From: Burkholderiales bacterium
GTDB lineage: Bacteria; Pseudomonadota; Gammaproteobacteria; Burkholderiales; SG8-41
Direction of reading: 5' to 3'
DNA length: 38,134 nt
Assembly (NCBI GenBank): GCA_022843705.1
Contig: JALHND010000017.1
Coordinates: 1 to 38,134 of the forward strand
Shown here: one piece after another, positions 30,132 through 38,134 of the stretch
Numbering within the stretch: the stretch's first letter is position 1
Layout of the letters: each line of letters begins with the position of its first letter
Made by a program: the position numbers and the translations under genes
Notes under the pieces: model-generated
Seen by the model: only the letters and a program-made list of their open reading frames with translations
Databases searched by the model: none
What the model was told of the DNA's origin: nothing

Positions 30132-31376
30132 ATGGCCGATGACCCGATGACCGAAACCCAGTCCGACCTGCCGCTGCTGTTCCAGCCGATCCCGCTGCGC
30201 GGCATCACCGCGCGCAACCGCATCGTCAGCTCGCCGATGTGCCAGTACGCCTCTGACGACGGCGGACCCTCCGAATGGCAGTTGGTCAATTTCGGCCGTT
30301 TTGCGATGGGCGGCTGCGGCATCGTGTTCACCGAGGAAACCGCGGTCGATGCCCGCGGCCGCAAGACCCATGAATGCGCCGGCATCTACCATGACCATCA
30401 CGTGCCGGCCTACCGCCGCATCACCGATTTCATCAGGTCGCTGGGCGCGGTGCCGGCGATCCAGCTCGGCCACTGCGGCCGCCGCGCGTCCCAGCACGGT
30501 CCGCTGAAGGACCGCGCGCACCTGACCGAAGCCGATGCCGCGGCCAACCGCAAACCCTGGCAGGGCCTGTCCTCCAGCGCGCTGCCGGCCACACCCGGCG
30601 GTCCGCTGCCGAAGGCGATGGACCTTGATGACATTCGCGACTGCCTCGCGGCCTGGCGCCTGGCTGCGCAACGCGCGCTCGACGCCGGCTACGAGCTTTG
30701 CGAAATCCACGGTGCCCACGGCTACCTGATCCACCAGTTCCTGTCGCCGCTGTCGAACCTGCGCACCGATGCCTATGGCGGCAGCCTCGAGGGCCGCATG
30801 CGTTTCGCGCTTGAAGTCGCCGAAACCGTGCGCGCGGTGTGGCCCGCCGACCGCCCGCTGTGGTTCCGTGTCTCCGCCGTCGAAGGTCCGGGCGGCGTCT
30901 GGGGCATCGACGAGACGCTGGCACTGGCGCGCGCGCTGAAAGAGCGGGGCGTCGATGCGATTGACTGTTCCTCCGGCGGTGTCGGCGGCGACGGGCCGCT
31001 GCTGCCGGTGCCGCGCGTGCCCGGTTTCCAGGCGGGTTATTCCAGCGAGTTGCGGCGCGAGACCGGACTGCCGACCGTTGCCGTCGGCATGATCCGGGAG
31101 GCGCGGCACGCAGAGGCGCTGCTGCAGGAAGGCCATGCCGATTTCATCGCGCTGGCCCGCGGCCTGATGGACGATCCCAACTGGCCGCTGCACGCGGCGC
31201 GCGAGCTGGGCATCGCCGATCCGCTGGCGCTGCTGCATCCGCGCGAAACCCAGCGCCTGCGCCAGCTTGAACAGCACGCGCGCGAGTATCCCGCCGGCAG
31301 CAGCATCGGCATTCCCTTCGGCCCTGCGGAGCAGGTGTCTTACTCATGGGGCGAGGGCATCGCCCGGCGTCGCTGA
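30132..31376 (+). CDS. Old yellow enzyme family NADH:flavin oxidoreductase (YqjM/XenA class)
   Basis: This FMN-dependent ene-reductase reduces alpha,beta-unsaturated carbonyl or nitro compounds with NAD(P)H. It is 414 aa from the start at 30132. The redox-sensitive Cys of the YqjM/XenA class is Cys37 in SSPMCQYAS. The substrate His pair is in EIHGAHGYLIHQFLSP, followed by the class motif NLRTDAYGGSLEGRMRF. The FMN phosphate site is in AVGMIREARHAEALL and DFIALARGLMDDPNWP. An alternative start is ATG 30147; neither has a strong ribosome site. It begins 38 bp after hrpA and may share its transcript. Bug receptor 2 follows after 217 bp with no gene between; that gap holds no clear promoter by eye. 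Confidence 0.93.
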   Translation: MADDPMTETQSDLPLLFQPIPLRGITARNRIVSSPMCQYASDDGGPSEWQLVNFGRFAMGGCGIVFTEETAVDARGRKTHECAGIYHDHHVPAYRRITDFIRSLGAVPAIQLGHCGRRASQHGPLKDRAHLTEADAAANRKPWQGLSSSALPATPGGPLPKAMDLDDIRDCLAAWRLAAQRALDAGYELCEIHGAHGYLIHQFLSPLSNLRTDAYGGSLEGRMRFALEVAETVRAVWPADRPLWFRVSAVEGPGGVWGIDETLALARALKERGVDAIDCSSGGVGGDGPLLPVPRVPGFQAGYSSELRRETGLPTVAVGMIREARHAEALLQEGHADFIALARGLMDDPNWPLHAARELGIADPLALLHPRETQRLRQLEQHAREYPAGSSIGIPFGPAEQVSYSWGEGIARRR

Positions 31377-31593
31377 CCGCCGGTTCCTGCCACATCGAAT
31401 TGACGCTCCCAAGTCGTGGACTTTCCCCGCTGGAATGGAGAGGTCGGGACATACAATTCCCCGCGACCGGGGGGCCGGCATGTACACTGCTTTTTCGCCT
31501 TGGGGCTTTTCCATGTTGACCGGCCCGGCGGCGTCAAGCCGGCATCAATGGCCCGCGCACAAACACCATATTCAAACGAGAGAGGTGACCGAG

Positions 31594-32583
31594 ATGCAGA
31601 TTCAAATACGTCGCGCCGCAGGCGCGCTGGCCGTCGCAATGGGCCTGACCGCCGGCACTGCCGTCCACGCGGCTGATGCCGCGAAGGACTACCCGAACAA
31701 GCCGGTGCGTTTCATTTCGCCGTTCACGCCCGGCGCCGGCACCGATTCCACCGCGCGCGCGCTGGCCGCACACATGAGCGGCCTGTGGGGACAGCAGTTC
31801 GTCGTCGACAACCGCACCGGCGCCGCCGGCTCGATCGGCGTCGAACTGACCGCGCTGGCGCCGCCCGACGGCTACACGATCTGCCTGATCTCCGCCTCGC
31901 ACAGCGTCAACTCCGGCACCAATCCGAAGATGCCCTACGATCTCGGCAAGGACCTGCAGGGCATTTCGCAGGCCACCTCGCTGTTCTACGCGGTATACCT
32001 GAACCCGAAAGTTCCGGCGAACAGCATCAAGGAGCTGATCGCCTATGCCAAGGCCAATCCCGGCAAGATCCTGTTCAGTTCCTCCGGCACCGGCGGCCTG
32101 CAGCATTTCGCCGGCGAGATGTTCAAGTACATGGCCAAGGTCGACATGACCCACGTGCCGTACAAGGGCACGGCGGCCGGTGTCATCGCCAACCTGTCCG
32201 GCGATGTGCAGCTCGGTTTCGGCACTTTCTTCGGCGTGCGTTCGCACTGGCAGGCGGGCCGCCTGCGGGTGCTGGCGATCACCGCCGCCAAGCGTTCGCC
32301 GGCGGTGCCCGACGTGCCGACGGTCGCCGAGTCCGGTGTTCCCGGCTACGAGGTCGACCAGTGGTATGGCGTGATCACCGGCGCCAAGGTGCCCAAGCCG
32401 GTCGTCGACAAGATCCGCAATGGCATCGTCGATGCGCTGAAGCAGCCCGACACCGCGAAACGCCTGGCGGCTGAAGGTTCGACCCCGGTGGGCTCGACGC
32501 CGGAACAGTTCACCGCGCACATCCGTTCCGAGATGGCGAAATGGAACAAGCTGGCGAAGGCGGCGAAGCTGGATCTGAAGTGA
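31594..32583 (+). CDS. Bug/TctC-family periplasmic solute receptor (second copy)
   Basis: This is a periplasmic binding protein of 329 aa. The signal peptide is MQIQIRRAAGALAVAMGLTA with cleavage near VHA-AD. The family marks are YPNKPVRFISPFTPGAGTDS, GQQFVVDNRTGAAGSIG, SSGTGGLQHFAGEMF and HVPYKGTAAGVIANLSG. It is clearly a paralogue of the receptor at 9388-10365 but not a recent duplicate; the two differ widely. No TctA or TctB subunits are adjacent. The start at 31594 has AGAGG 8 nt upstream. A strong terminator follows 23 bp after the stop, so it is probably a single-gene unit. The ligand is unknown. Confidence 0.94.
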   Translation: MQIQIRRAAGALAVAMGLTAGTAVHAADAAKDYPNKPVRFISPFTPGAGTDSTARALAAHMSGLWGQQFVVDNRTGAAGSIGVELTALAPPDGYTICLISASHSVNSGTNPKMPYDLGKDLQGISQATSLFYAVYLNPKVPANSIKELIAYAKANPGKILFSSSGTGGLQHFAGEMFKYMAKVDMTHVPYKGTAAGVIANLSGDVQLGFGTFFGVRSHWQAGRLRVLAITAAKRSPAVPDVPTVAESGVPGYEVDQWYGVITGAKVPKPVVDKIRNGIVDALKQPDTAKRLAAEGSTPVGSTPEQFTAHIRSEMAKWNKLAKAAKLDLK

Positions 32584-32606
32584 TGCGCTGATATCCGCGT
32601 TTCAGG

Positions 32607-32633
32607 AAAAGCCCGCGCAACGCGGGCTTTTTT
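32607..32633 (+). terminator. Rho-independent terminator after Bug receptor 2
   Basis: The stem GCCCGCG / CGCGGGC with a CAA loop is extended by AAAA pairing with the T-tract; six T residues (32628-32633) follow. Confidence 0.95.
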
Positions 32634-32718
32634 GCGTGCAGCATCCGCGTTCCGGCGCACCGCCGTGCATCGTGACCTGCGCCGATGCCCCAAAGCAGTG
32701 CTGCGGCCGGCGGCTGTT

Positions 32719-32741
32719 TTGCCGCAGATGCTCCGCGGCAA
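32719..32741. promoter_or_regulatory. Candidate enhancer-binding site upstream of the sigma-54 promoter
   Basis: A perfect inverted repeat TTGCCGC / GCGGCAA with a 9-bp spacer is centred about 88 bp before the predicted transcript start near 32818. That is the usual distance for a sigma-54 activator site. An overlapping repeat CTGCGGC (32701-32707) / GCCGCAG (32721-32727) adds a half-site. The binding protein is unknown. Confidence 0.5.
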
Positions 32742-32765
32742 GCTGCTGTTTCCTTGAGGGAATTG

Positions 32766-32777
32766 CCGGAATTCCGG
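32766..32777. repeat. 12-bp palindrome 15 bp before the sigma-54 -24 box
   Basis: CCGGAATTCCGG is a perfect palindrome lying between the candidate enhancer site and the -24 element. It could be a site for an additional regulator; nothing more can be said. Confidence 0.4.
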
Positions 32778-32791
32778 TTCCTGGTCCGGCG

Positions 32792-32807
32792 TGGTACGCC
32801 TCTTGCA
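32792..32807 (+). promoter_or_regulatory. Sigma-54 (RpoN) promoter of the peptide/opine ABC operon
   Basis: TGGTACGCCTCTTGCA matches the RpoN consensus TGGCACG-N4-TTGCA except one base. The invariant GG (32793-32794) and GC (32805-32806) are exactly 10 bp apart. Start of transcription would be near 32818, about 44 bp before the first gene. This implies control by nitrogen status or by a dedicated activator. Confidence 0.85.
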
Positions 32808-32861
32808 TCCTGCCTTGTATACCGCATGGGATGCGGGCTGACCTGAAAGGAACCATCCACC

Positions 32862-34475
32862 ATGAACCGCCGCCAACTCCTCAAATCCGCAGGCGCGCTG
32901 GCTGCCGGCGCCTCGCTGCTGCCTTTCCTCAAAACCAATGCCTGGGCACAAAGCGGCAGCACCGCCGTGGTGCTGATCGGCAACACCATCAACAGCCTCG
33001 ACATCCACCGGCCCGGCACCAACCGTCCGAGTTACCAGGTCGCGGTCAATGTCTACGACCGGCTGGTGACCTTCGGCACCAGGAAACTCGCCGACGGCTC
33101 GCTGTCCTACGATTACGACAAGGTCGAACCCGAACTCGCCGAAAGCTGGACCTTCTCGCCCGACCGCAAGTCGATCACCTTCAAGCTGAAGCCGAACGCC
33201 ACCTTCTGGGACGGCACACCCGTCACCGCCGATGACGTCAAATGGTCCTTCGACCGCGCGCTGGCGCTGGGCGGCTTTCCGAAAGTGCAGATGGGCGCCG
33301 GCGGTTTTGTCGAGCCCGGCCAGTTCGTCGTTGTCGATGCCAGGACCATCCGCATCGATCTCAAGCGGCCGTCGAAACTCGCGCTGCCCAACCTTGGCGT
33401 GCCGGTCGCGGTGATCATCAACTCCAAAGTCGCGAAAGCCAATGCCACAGCCGCCGATCCCTGGGCCGCCGAATACCTGCACCGCAACCCCGCCGGCAGC
33501 GGCGCCTTCAAGGTCGAGCGCTGGGATGCCGGCCAGCAGTTGATCTATGTGCGCAACGACAAATGGACGGGCGGGCCGCTGCCCGGCGTGCAACGCGTGA
33601 TCATCCGCGAAGTGCCGGCGACCGCCACCCGGCGCGCGCTGGTCGAGCGCGGCGACGCTCACCTGTCGTTCCAGATTCCCAACAAGGATGCGCAGGAACT
33701 GGCCGCGGCGAAGAAGGTCAAGGTCACCGGCTCGCCGATCGACAACTGTCTGTATGTCGCCTGCCTCAACCAGAATTTCGAACCCTTCCGCGATGCCAGG
33801 GTGCGCCAGGCCGTGGCTTTCGCCATTCCCTACGACCAGATTTTCAAGCAGGCCGCCTACGGCCGCGGTGTGAAGATGTGGGGCGCCAAGTCGGCCAAGC
33901 CGGCGACCGCCGCCTGGCCGCAGCCTTTCCCCTATGACACCGACCTCAAGAAGGCGAAGGCGCTGCTCGACCAGACGCCGTACAAGGGCGGCTTCGAAGT
34001 GCCGCTGTCCTACGACCTCGGCGAAGCCGACTGGGGTGAACCCGCGGCGCTGCTGATCCAGGAAAGCCTGGGCAAGATCGGCATCAAGGTCACGCTCGAC
34101 AAGGTGCCGGGCGCCAACTGGCGCACCGTCGCGCTGGTCGAGAAGAAACTGCCCTTCCTGCTCGAGAACTTCGGCGGCTGGCTCAACACCGCCGACTATT
34201 ACTTCTACTGGGCCTACATCAAGGGCAACCTGTTCAATGCCTCCAACTACGACGATGCCACCGTCAAGCAGCTGGTCGAGGAGACGCTGCACATGGAGAA
34301 ATCCGACAAGTCCTACGACGGCAAGATCAGGCAGATGATCCAGAAGGCTTTCGACGACCTGCCGCGTATTCCCCTGTGGCAGCCGACGCTGGAATCGGCG
34401 ATGACGCCCAAGCTGCAGGGTTACGAGTTCTGGTTCCACCGCCAGGTCGATGCCCGCAAATACAAACTTGGGTAA
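32862..34475 (+). CDS. ABC transporter substrate-binding protein (peptide/opine, DppA/family 5)
   Basis: This is the periplasmic receptor of a dipeptide/oligopeptide/opine-type importer, 537 aa. The signal MNRRQLLKSAGALAAGASLL has a twin-arginine-like RRQLLK start. Family 5 marks include NSLDIHRPGTNRPS near the N-terminus, LAESWTFSPDRKSITFKLKP, FWDGTPVTADDVKWSFDRA and GSGAFKVERWD. The RBS is AAAGGA. It is the first gene after the sigma-54 promoter, and the permeases follow at 9 and 18 bp. Ligands of this family range from dipeptides to nickel, opines and glutathione; the sequence does not decide. Confidence 0.95.
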   Translation: MNRRQLLKSAGALAAGASLLPFLKTNAWAQSGSTAVVLIGNTINSLDIHRPGTNRPSYQVAVNVYDRLVTFGTRKLADGSLSYDYDKVEPELAESWTFSPDRKSITFKLKPNATFWDGTPVTADDVKWSFDRALALGGFPKVQMGAGGFVEPGQFVVVDARTIRIDLKRPSKLALPNLGVPVAVIINSKVAKANATAADPWAAEYLHRNPAGSGAFKVERWDAGQQLIYVRNDKWTGGPLPGVQRVIIREVPATATRRALVERGDAHLSFQIPNKDAQELAAAKKVKVTGSPIDNCLYVACLNQNFEPFRDARVRQAVAFAIPYDQIFKQAAYGRGVKMWGAKSAKPATAAWPQPFPYDTDLKKAKALLDQTPYKGGFEVPLSYDLGEADWGEPAALLIQESLGKIGIKVTLDKVPGANWRTVALVEKKLPFLLENFGGWLNTADYYFYWAYIKGNLFNASNYDDATVKQLVEETLHMEKSDKSYDGKIRQMIQKAFDDLPRIPLWQPTLESAMTPKLQGYEFWFHRQVDARKYKLG

Positions 34476-34484
34476 GAGGGCGGC

Positions 34485-35504
34485 ATGAACCAGCTGGCGA
34501 TCATCCTCGCGCGTGTGCTGCAGGCGATCCCGACGATTTTCGGGATCGTCGTGGTCACCTTCCTGCTGACGCGCGCGCTGCCCGGCGATCCGGCGGCCTA
34601 TTTCGCCGGCGCCTCGGCGACGCCGGAATCGATCGCCGAGATCCGCGGCAAACTCGGGCTCGACCAGCCGTTGCCGCTGCAGTTCGTGGCCTACGTCAAG
34701 GATCTGGCCACCGGCAATCTCGGGCAGTCGATATCCACCGGCCAGCCGGTGGCGACCGAGTTGCTGCGGCGGCTGCCGGCCTCGCTGGAGCTGACGCTGT
34801 TCGCGCTGCTGCTGTCGGTCGGTGTCGCGGTGCCGCTGGGCGTGCTCGCCGCGGTGCGCCAGGACAGCTGGGTCGACCAGCTTTGCCGCTTTGTGGTCAC
34901 CGCCGGCGTCAGCCTGCCGACCTTCTTCACCGGGCTGCTGCTGGTCTATGTGTTCTATTTCCTGCTCGGCTGGGCGCCGGCGCCGCTGGGCCGGCTCGAC
35001 ATGCTGCACATCCCGCCGCCGCAGGTCACCGGTTTTCTGGTGATCGACGGCCTGATCGCGCGCGAGTGGGGCAGCGCCTGGTCGGCGTTCAAGCAGTTGC
35101 TGCTGCCCGGCATCACGCTGGCGCTGTTCACGCTGGCGCCGATCGCGCGCATGACCCGCGCTTCGATGCTGCAGGCGCTGTCCTCCGAGTACCTGCGCAC
35201 CGCGCGCGCCGCCGGACTCTCCAGCGGCCGCGTGCTGATGGTCTACGCCTTCCGCAACGCGCTGCTGCCGGTGGTGACCACGCTGGGCATGGTGTTCTCC
35301 TTCACGCTGGGCGCCAATGTGCTGGTGGAGAAGGTTTTTGCCTGGCCCGGCATCGGCTCCTTCGCGATCGAGGCGCTGGTGGTCTCCGACTATGCGGCGG
35401 TGCAGGGATTTGTGCTGTCGATGGCGGTGCTGTTCGTGCTGCTCAACCTGACCATCGACACGCTCTACACGCTGATCGACCCCCGCGTGCGGATTGAAGG
35501 CTGA
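34485..35504 (+). CDS. ABC transporter permease (DppB type)
   Basis: This is the first membrane subunit, 339 aa, with about six transmembrane segments. It opens LAIILARVLQAIPTIFGIVVVTFLLTRALPGDPA, typical of DppB/OppB. The cytoplasmic EAA loop that docks the ATPase reads EYLRTARAAGLSSGRVLMVYAFRNALLPV. The 9-bp spacing after the receptor gene and 18 bp before the next permease show one operon. A periplasmic loop between the third and fourth helices (about 160-195) is larger than usual, with IPPPQVTGFLVIDGLIARE, a common variation. Confidence 0.95.
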   Translation: MNQLAIILARVLQAIPTIFGIVVVTFLLTRALPGDPAAYFAGASATPESIAEIRGKLGLDQPLPLQFVAYVKDLATGNLGQSISTGQPVATELLRRLPASLELTLFALLLSVGVAVPLGVLAAVRQDSWVDQLCRFVVTAGVSLPTFFTGLLLVYVFYFLLGWAPAPLGRLDMLHIPPPQVTGFLVIDGLIAREWGSAWSAFKQLLLPGITLALFTLAPIARMTRASMLQALSSEYLRTARAAGLSSGRVLMVYAFRNALLPVVTTLGMVFSFTLGANVLVEKVFAWPGIGSFAIEALVVSDYAAVQGFVLSMAVLFVLLNLTIDTLYTLIDPRVRIEG

Positions 35505-35522
35505 AAGCGGAGGACTGACGAC

Positions 35523-36425
35523 ATGACCGATGCCACCTATATCCCGCAGCCCGCCGCCGGCACGAAACGCAGCTCCGCCTGGAGCCGCGGTCTTGCCCAT
35601 TTCCGCTATGTGATGACCTCCAACCCGGTGACTTTCCTAGCCTTCGTGCTGCTCGCCGGCATGATCGTCATCGCGCTGTTCGGGCCCATGCTGGTGCCCC
35701 ACGATCCGCTGGCGACGATTTCCGACAAGGCGCTGAAGCCACCGAGCGCCGAACACTGGTTCGGCACCGACCAGCTCGGCCGCGACGTGTTTTCGCGCGT
35801 CATTGTCGCCACCCGGCTTGACCTGCTGATCTCGGTGTCGGCGGTGGCGCTGTCCTTTTTTGTTGGCGCCGCGATGGGTGCCTGCGCCGGTTACTGGGGC
35901 GGCTGGTTCGACAAGCTCTCCGGACGTTTTCTCGACACCATCATGGCCTTCCCGCTGTTCGTGCTGGCGATGGGCATCGTTGCCGCCGCCGGCAACACCA
36001 TCCAGAACATTGTCATTGCCACCGCGATCATCAACCTGCCGTTCTACGCGCGTGTGGCTCGCGCCGAGGTGTCGATCCGCCGCAACGCCGGTTATGTGCA
36101 GGCGGCGCGGCTTTCGGGGAATTCCGAGCTGCGCATCCTGATCTGGAAAATCATGCCCAACACGCTGCCGCCGATGATGGTGCAGCTGTCGCTGAACATG
36201 GGCTGGGCGATCCTCAACGCCGCCGGCCTGTCCTTCATCGGGCTCGGCGTGCGGCCGCCGACGGCGGAGTGGGGGATCATGGTTGCCGAGGGCGCCAACT
36301 ACATTGTCTCCGGCGAATGGTGGCTCGCGCTGTTCCCGGGCGCCGCGCTGATGCTCGCGGTGTTCACCTTCAACCTGCTCGGCGACGGCCTGCGCGACCT
36401 CGTCGATCCGCAGAGGCGCACATGA
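35523..36425 (+). CDS. ABC transporter permease (DppC type)
   Basis: This is the second membrane subunit, 300 aa. It has the DppC-type cytoplasmic N-terminus, the first helix (TFLAFVLLAGMIVIALFGPML) followed by the periplasmic motif HWFGTDQLGRDVFSRVI, and the EAA loop VQAARLSGNSELRILIWKIMPN. It pairs with the DppB-type permease to form the channel. Its stop overlaps the ATPase start (ATGA), showing translational coupling. All marks of a working permease are present. Confidence 0.95.
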   Translation: MTDATYIPQPAAGTKRSSAWSRGLAHFRYVMTSNPVTFLAFVLLAGMIVIALFGPMLVPHDPLATISDKALKPPSAEHWFGTDQLGRDVFSRVIVATRLDLLISVSAVALSFFVGAAMGACAGYWGGWFDKLSGRFLDTIMAFPLFVLAMGIVAAAGNTIQNIVIATAIINLPFYARVARAEVSIRRNAGYVQAARLSGNSELRILIWKIMPNTLPPMMVQLSLNMGWAILNAAGLSFIGLGVRPPTAEWGIMVAEGANYIVSGEWWLALFPGAALMLAVFTFNLLGDGLRDLVDPQRRT

Positions 36426-38134
36426 GCCCCCAGTTGACCACGCATCTGCACAATCCGCCGCTGCTCGCGGTCCATGACCTCTGCGTCGAGTTCGCGACCC
36501 GCAAGGGCACCGTCACCGCGGTGCGTTCGGTCAACCTGCAGGTGGCCAAGGGCGAGACCCTGGGCATCGTCGGCGAATCCGGCTCCGGCAAATCGGTGAC
36601 CTCTTATGCCGTGATGCGCATCCTTGACCGCGCCGGACGCATTGCCTCCGGTGCCATCGAATTCGGCGGCATGCAGCTGCACGATGCCGACGAGGCGATG
36701 ATGAGCGACCTGCGCGGCCGCGAGATCTCGATGATTTTCCAGAATCCGCGCGCGGCGCTGAACCCGATCCGCCCGGTGGGCAAACAGATCGAGGACGTGC
36801 TGATCCGCCACGCCCAGACCACCCGCGACCAGGCGAAGCAGAAGGCGATCGAGGCGCTGGCGAAAGTGCGCATCCGCGACCCGGAAGCGCGTTACCACGC
36901 CTATCCCTTCGAACTCTCCGGCGGCATGTGCCAGCGCGTGGTGATCGCCATTGCGCTCGCCTGCCGGCCGCAGCTGCTGATCGCCGATGAGCCGACCACC
37001 GGGCTGGATGTCACCACCCAGCGTGCGGTGATGGAGCTGGTGCGCGAGCTGACACGCTCCGAAGGCATGTCGACGCTGCTGATCACCCACGACCTCGGGC
37101 TCGCCGGCGAATACTGCGACCGCATCATCGTCATGGAAAAGGGCGAAGTGGTCGAACAGCAGGACACCGCCGGACTGTTTGCCGCGCCGGCCCATCCCTA
37201 CACCCGGCGGCTGATCCGCTCGACGCCGCATGCCGCGCGGAGCATCCGCGACCTGCTGCCGGAGGACCTGCGCCTGCCGCCGCCGCCCCTGCTGCAGGTG
37301 GATGACGAGCCGTTGCTTGAAGTGAAGGACCTGGTCCGCGAATACGCGGCACCCGGCGGCCTGCTGCAGCGCATGCGCGGCAAGGGCGGCGCCAAACCCT
37401 TCCGTGCCGTTGACGGCATCAGCTTCAGCATTGCCCGCGGCGAAAGCGTCGGCCTGGTCGGTGAATCCGGCTGCGGCAAATCGACCACCTCTGCGATGGT
37501 GATGCGCCTGCTCGATTCCACCTCCGGCAGCATCTGTTTCAAGGGGCAGGAGCTGACCACCGTGCCGGCCGGGCAGTTCGCGCATTCGCCGCTGCGCCGC
37601 GAACTGCAGATGGTGTTTCAGGATCCGCACGAAAGCCTCAATCCGCGCTCGACCGCGGCGCAATCGATTGCCGATCCGCTGCGGCGCCTTGAAGGCATGA
37701 CCGACGGCGCCGCGATCCGCGACCGCGTCGAAGCGCTGGCCGCGCAGGTCGGCCTGCCGCCGGAACTGCTCGACCGCCTGCCGCACCAGCTCTCCGGCGG
37801 ACAGAAGGCGCGTGTCGGCATCGCCCGCGCGATTGCCACAAAACCCGAACTGCTGATCCTTGACGAGCCGACCGCCGCGCTCGACGTCTCGGTGCAGGCC
37901 GTCGTGCTCAACCTGCTGGCCGACCTCAAGGCCGAGTTCGGCATGAGTTATCTCTTTGTCAGCCACGACCTCGAAGTCGTGCGCCTGCTCTGCGACCGCG
38001 TGATCGTCATGCGTGCCGGGCGCATTGTCGAGGAGGGCCCTTCGGCGCGGGTGTTGTCCGATCCGCAGGCGGAATACACCCGGGAACTGCTGGCGGCGAT
38101 TCCGCGGCCGGCGCATCTCTCCGGCCATGGCGGG
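36422..38134 (+). CDS. Fused double ABC ATPase (DppD-DppF type), 3' end cut by window
   Basis: This single polypeptide carries both ATPase domains of the importer; 571 codons are visible with no stop. The first domain has Walker A GESGSGKS, signature LSGGMCQR, Walker [13 protein letters not shown] and switch His in LLITHDLGL. After a linker with the oligopeptide-type HPYTRRLI segment, the second domain has Walker [10 protein letters not shown], signature LSGGQKAR and Walker [13 protein letters not shown] with [10 protein letters not shown]. The second domain is nearly complete, so only a short tail is missing. Signature 1 has Met-Cys where most have Gln-Gln or Met-Arg. The start overlaps the permease stop as ATGA. 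Confidence 0.95.
   Translation, partial: MSPQLTTHLHNPPLLAVHDLCVEFATRKGTVTAVRSVNLQVAKGETLGIVGESGSGKSVTSYAVMRILDRAGRIASGAIEFGGMQLHDADEAMMSDLRGREISMIFQNPRAALNPIRPVGKQIEDVLIRHAQTTRDQAKQKAIEALAKVRIRDPEARYHAYPFELSGGMCQRVVIAIALACRPQLLIADEPTTGLDVTTQRAVMELVRELTRSEGMSTLLITHDLGLAGEYCDRIIVMEKGEVVEQQDTAGLFAAPAHPYTRRLIRSTPHAARSIRDLLPEDLRLPPPPLLQVDDEPLLEVKDLVREYAAPGGLLQRMRGKGGAKPFRAVDGISFSIARGESVGLVGESGCGKSTTSAMVMRLLDSTSGSICFKGQELTTVPAGQFAHSPLRRELQMVFQDPHESLNPRSTAAQSIADPLRRLEGMTDGAAIRDRVEALAAQVGLPPELLDRLPHQLSGGQKARVGIARAIATKPELLILDEPTAALDVSVQAVVLNLLADLKAEFGMSYLFVSHDLEVVRLLCDRVIVMRAGRIVEEGPSARVLSDPQAEYTRELLAAIPRPAHLSGHGG

Noticed and set aside
32346-35600. 1084-codon minus-strand ORF across the ABC operon
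   Set aside because: It is antisense to three clear transporter genes and composed of His/Arg/Gln-rich low-complexity text; a codon-bias artefact.

Overview
The window is high-GC DNA from a bacterium that looks like a betaproteobacterium, probably near the Burkholderiales. The evidence is two Bug/TctC-type solute receptors, a second long-form IF-1 gene, a beta-class glutathione transferase, a homodimeric-type pyruvate dehydrogenase E1, a cytochrome c' and DsbB. This assignment is inference from gene content; there is no rRNA in the window. I saw no tRNA, rRNA, CRISPR array, integrase or transposase.

Layout. 1-4577: an RND multidrug efflux operon (inner-membrane pump, cut by the window start, and lipoprotein adaptor) divergent from its TetR/AcrR-type repressor. 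A perfect AcrR-like operator lies between them. 4592-7945: an orphan AceE-type 2-oxoacid dehydrogenase E1 divergent from an Lrp/AsnC regulator with phased operators. 7959-8541: infA2 downstream of a cold-shock gene, with a terminator between them. 8764-9375: a beta-class GST. 9388-14577: a Bug receptor divergent from a TrmB-type regulator, then a sulfatase, a Tat-exported dienelactone hydrolase and a TauE/SafE permease. 14690-17061: a histidine phosphatase, an alpha/beta hydrolase and a coupled lipoprotein peptidase. 17072-19876: a small secreted unknown protein, a PEBP protein, cytochrome c', ArfB and a DUF6152-type protein. 19893-20050: a large imperfect inverted repeat. 20066-21269: a four-helix membrane protein, DsbB and a YdcH-like protein. 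21373-23978: a two-subunit molybdenum hydroxylase. 24099-26210: an orphan type I secretion ABC transporter with a dead C39 domain. 26281-30093: HrpA, carrying a palindromic repeat in frame. 30132-32583: an old yellow enzyme and a second Bug receptor. 32862 to the end: a dipeptide/opine-type ABC importer operon behind a clear sigma-54 promoter, ending in a fused double ATPase cut by the window end.

Most genes are housekeeping or metabolic. The most interesting signals are regulatory or structural: the AcrR-like operator, the sigma-54 promoter with an upstream dyad, the cspA-terminator-infA2 arrangement, the helically phased Lrp sites overlapping a start codon, the in-frame palindrome in hrpA, and the dyad-symmetric repeat at 19.9-20.05 kb. 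I see no clear candidate for a wholly new multi-gene system. The nearest is the TrmB/Bug/sulfatase/DLH/TauE neighbourhood.
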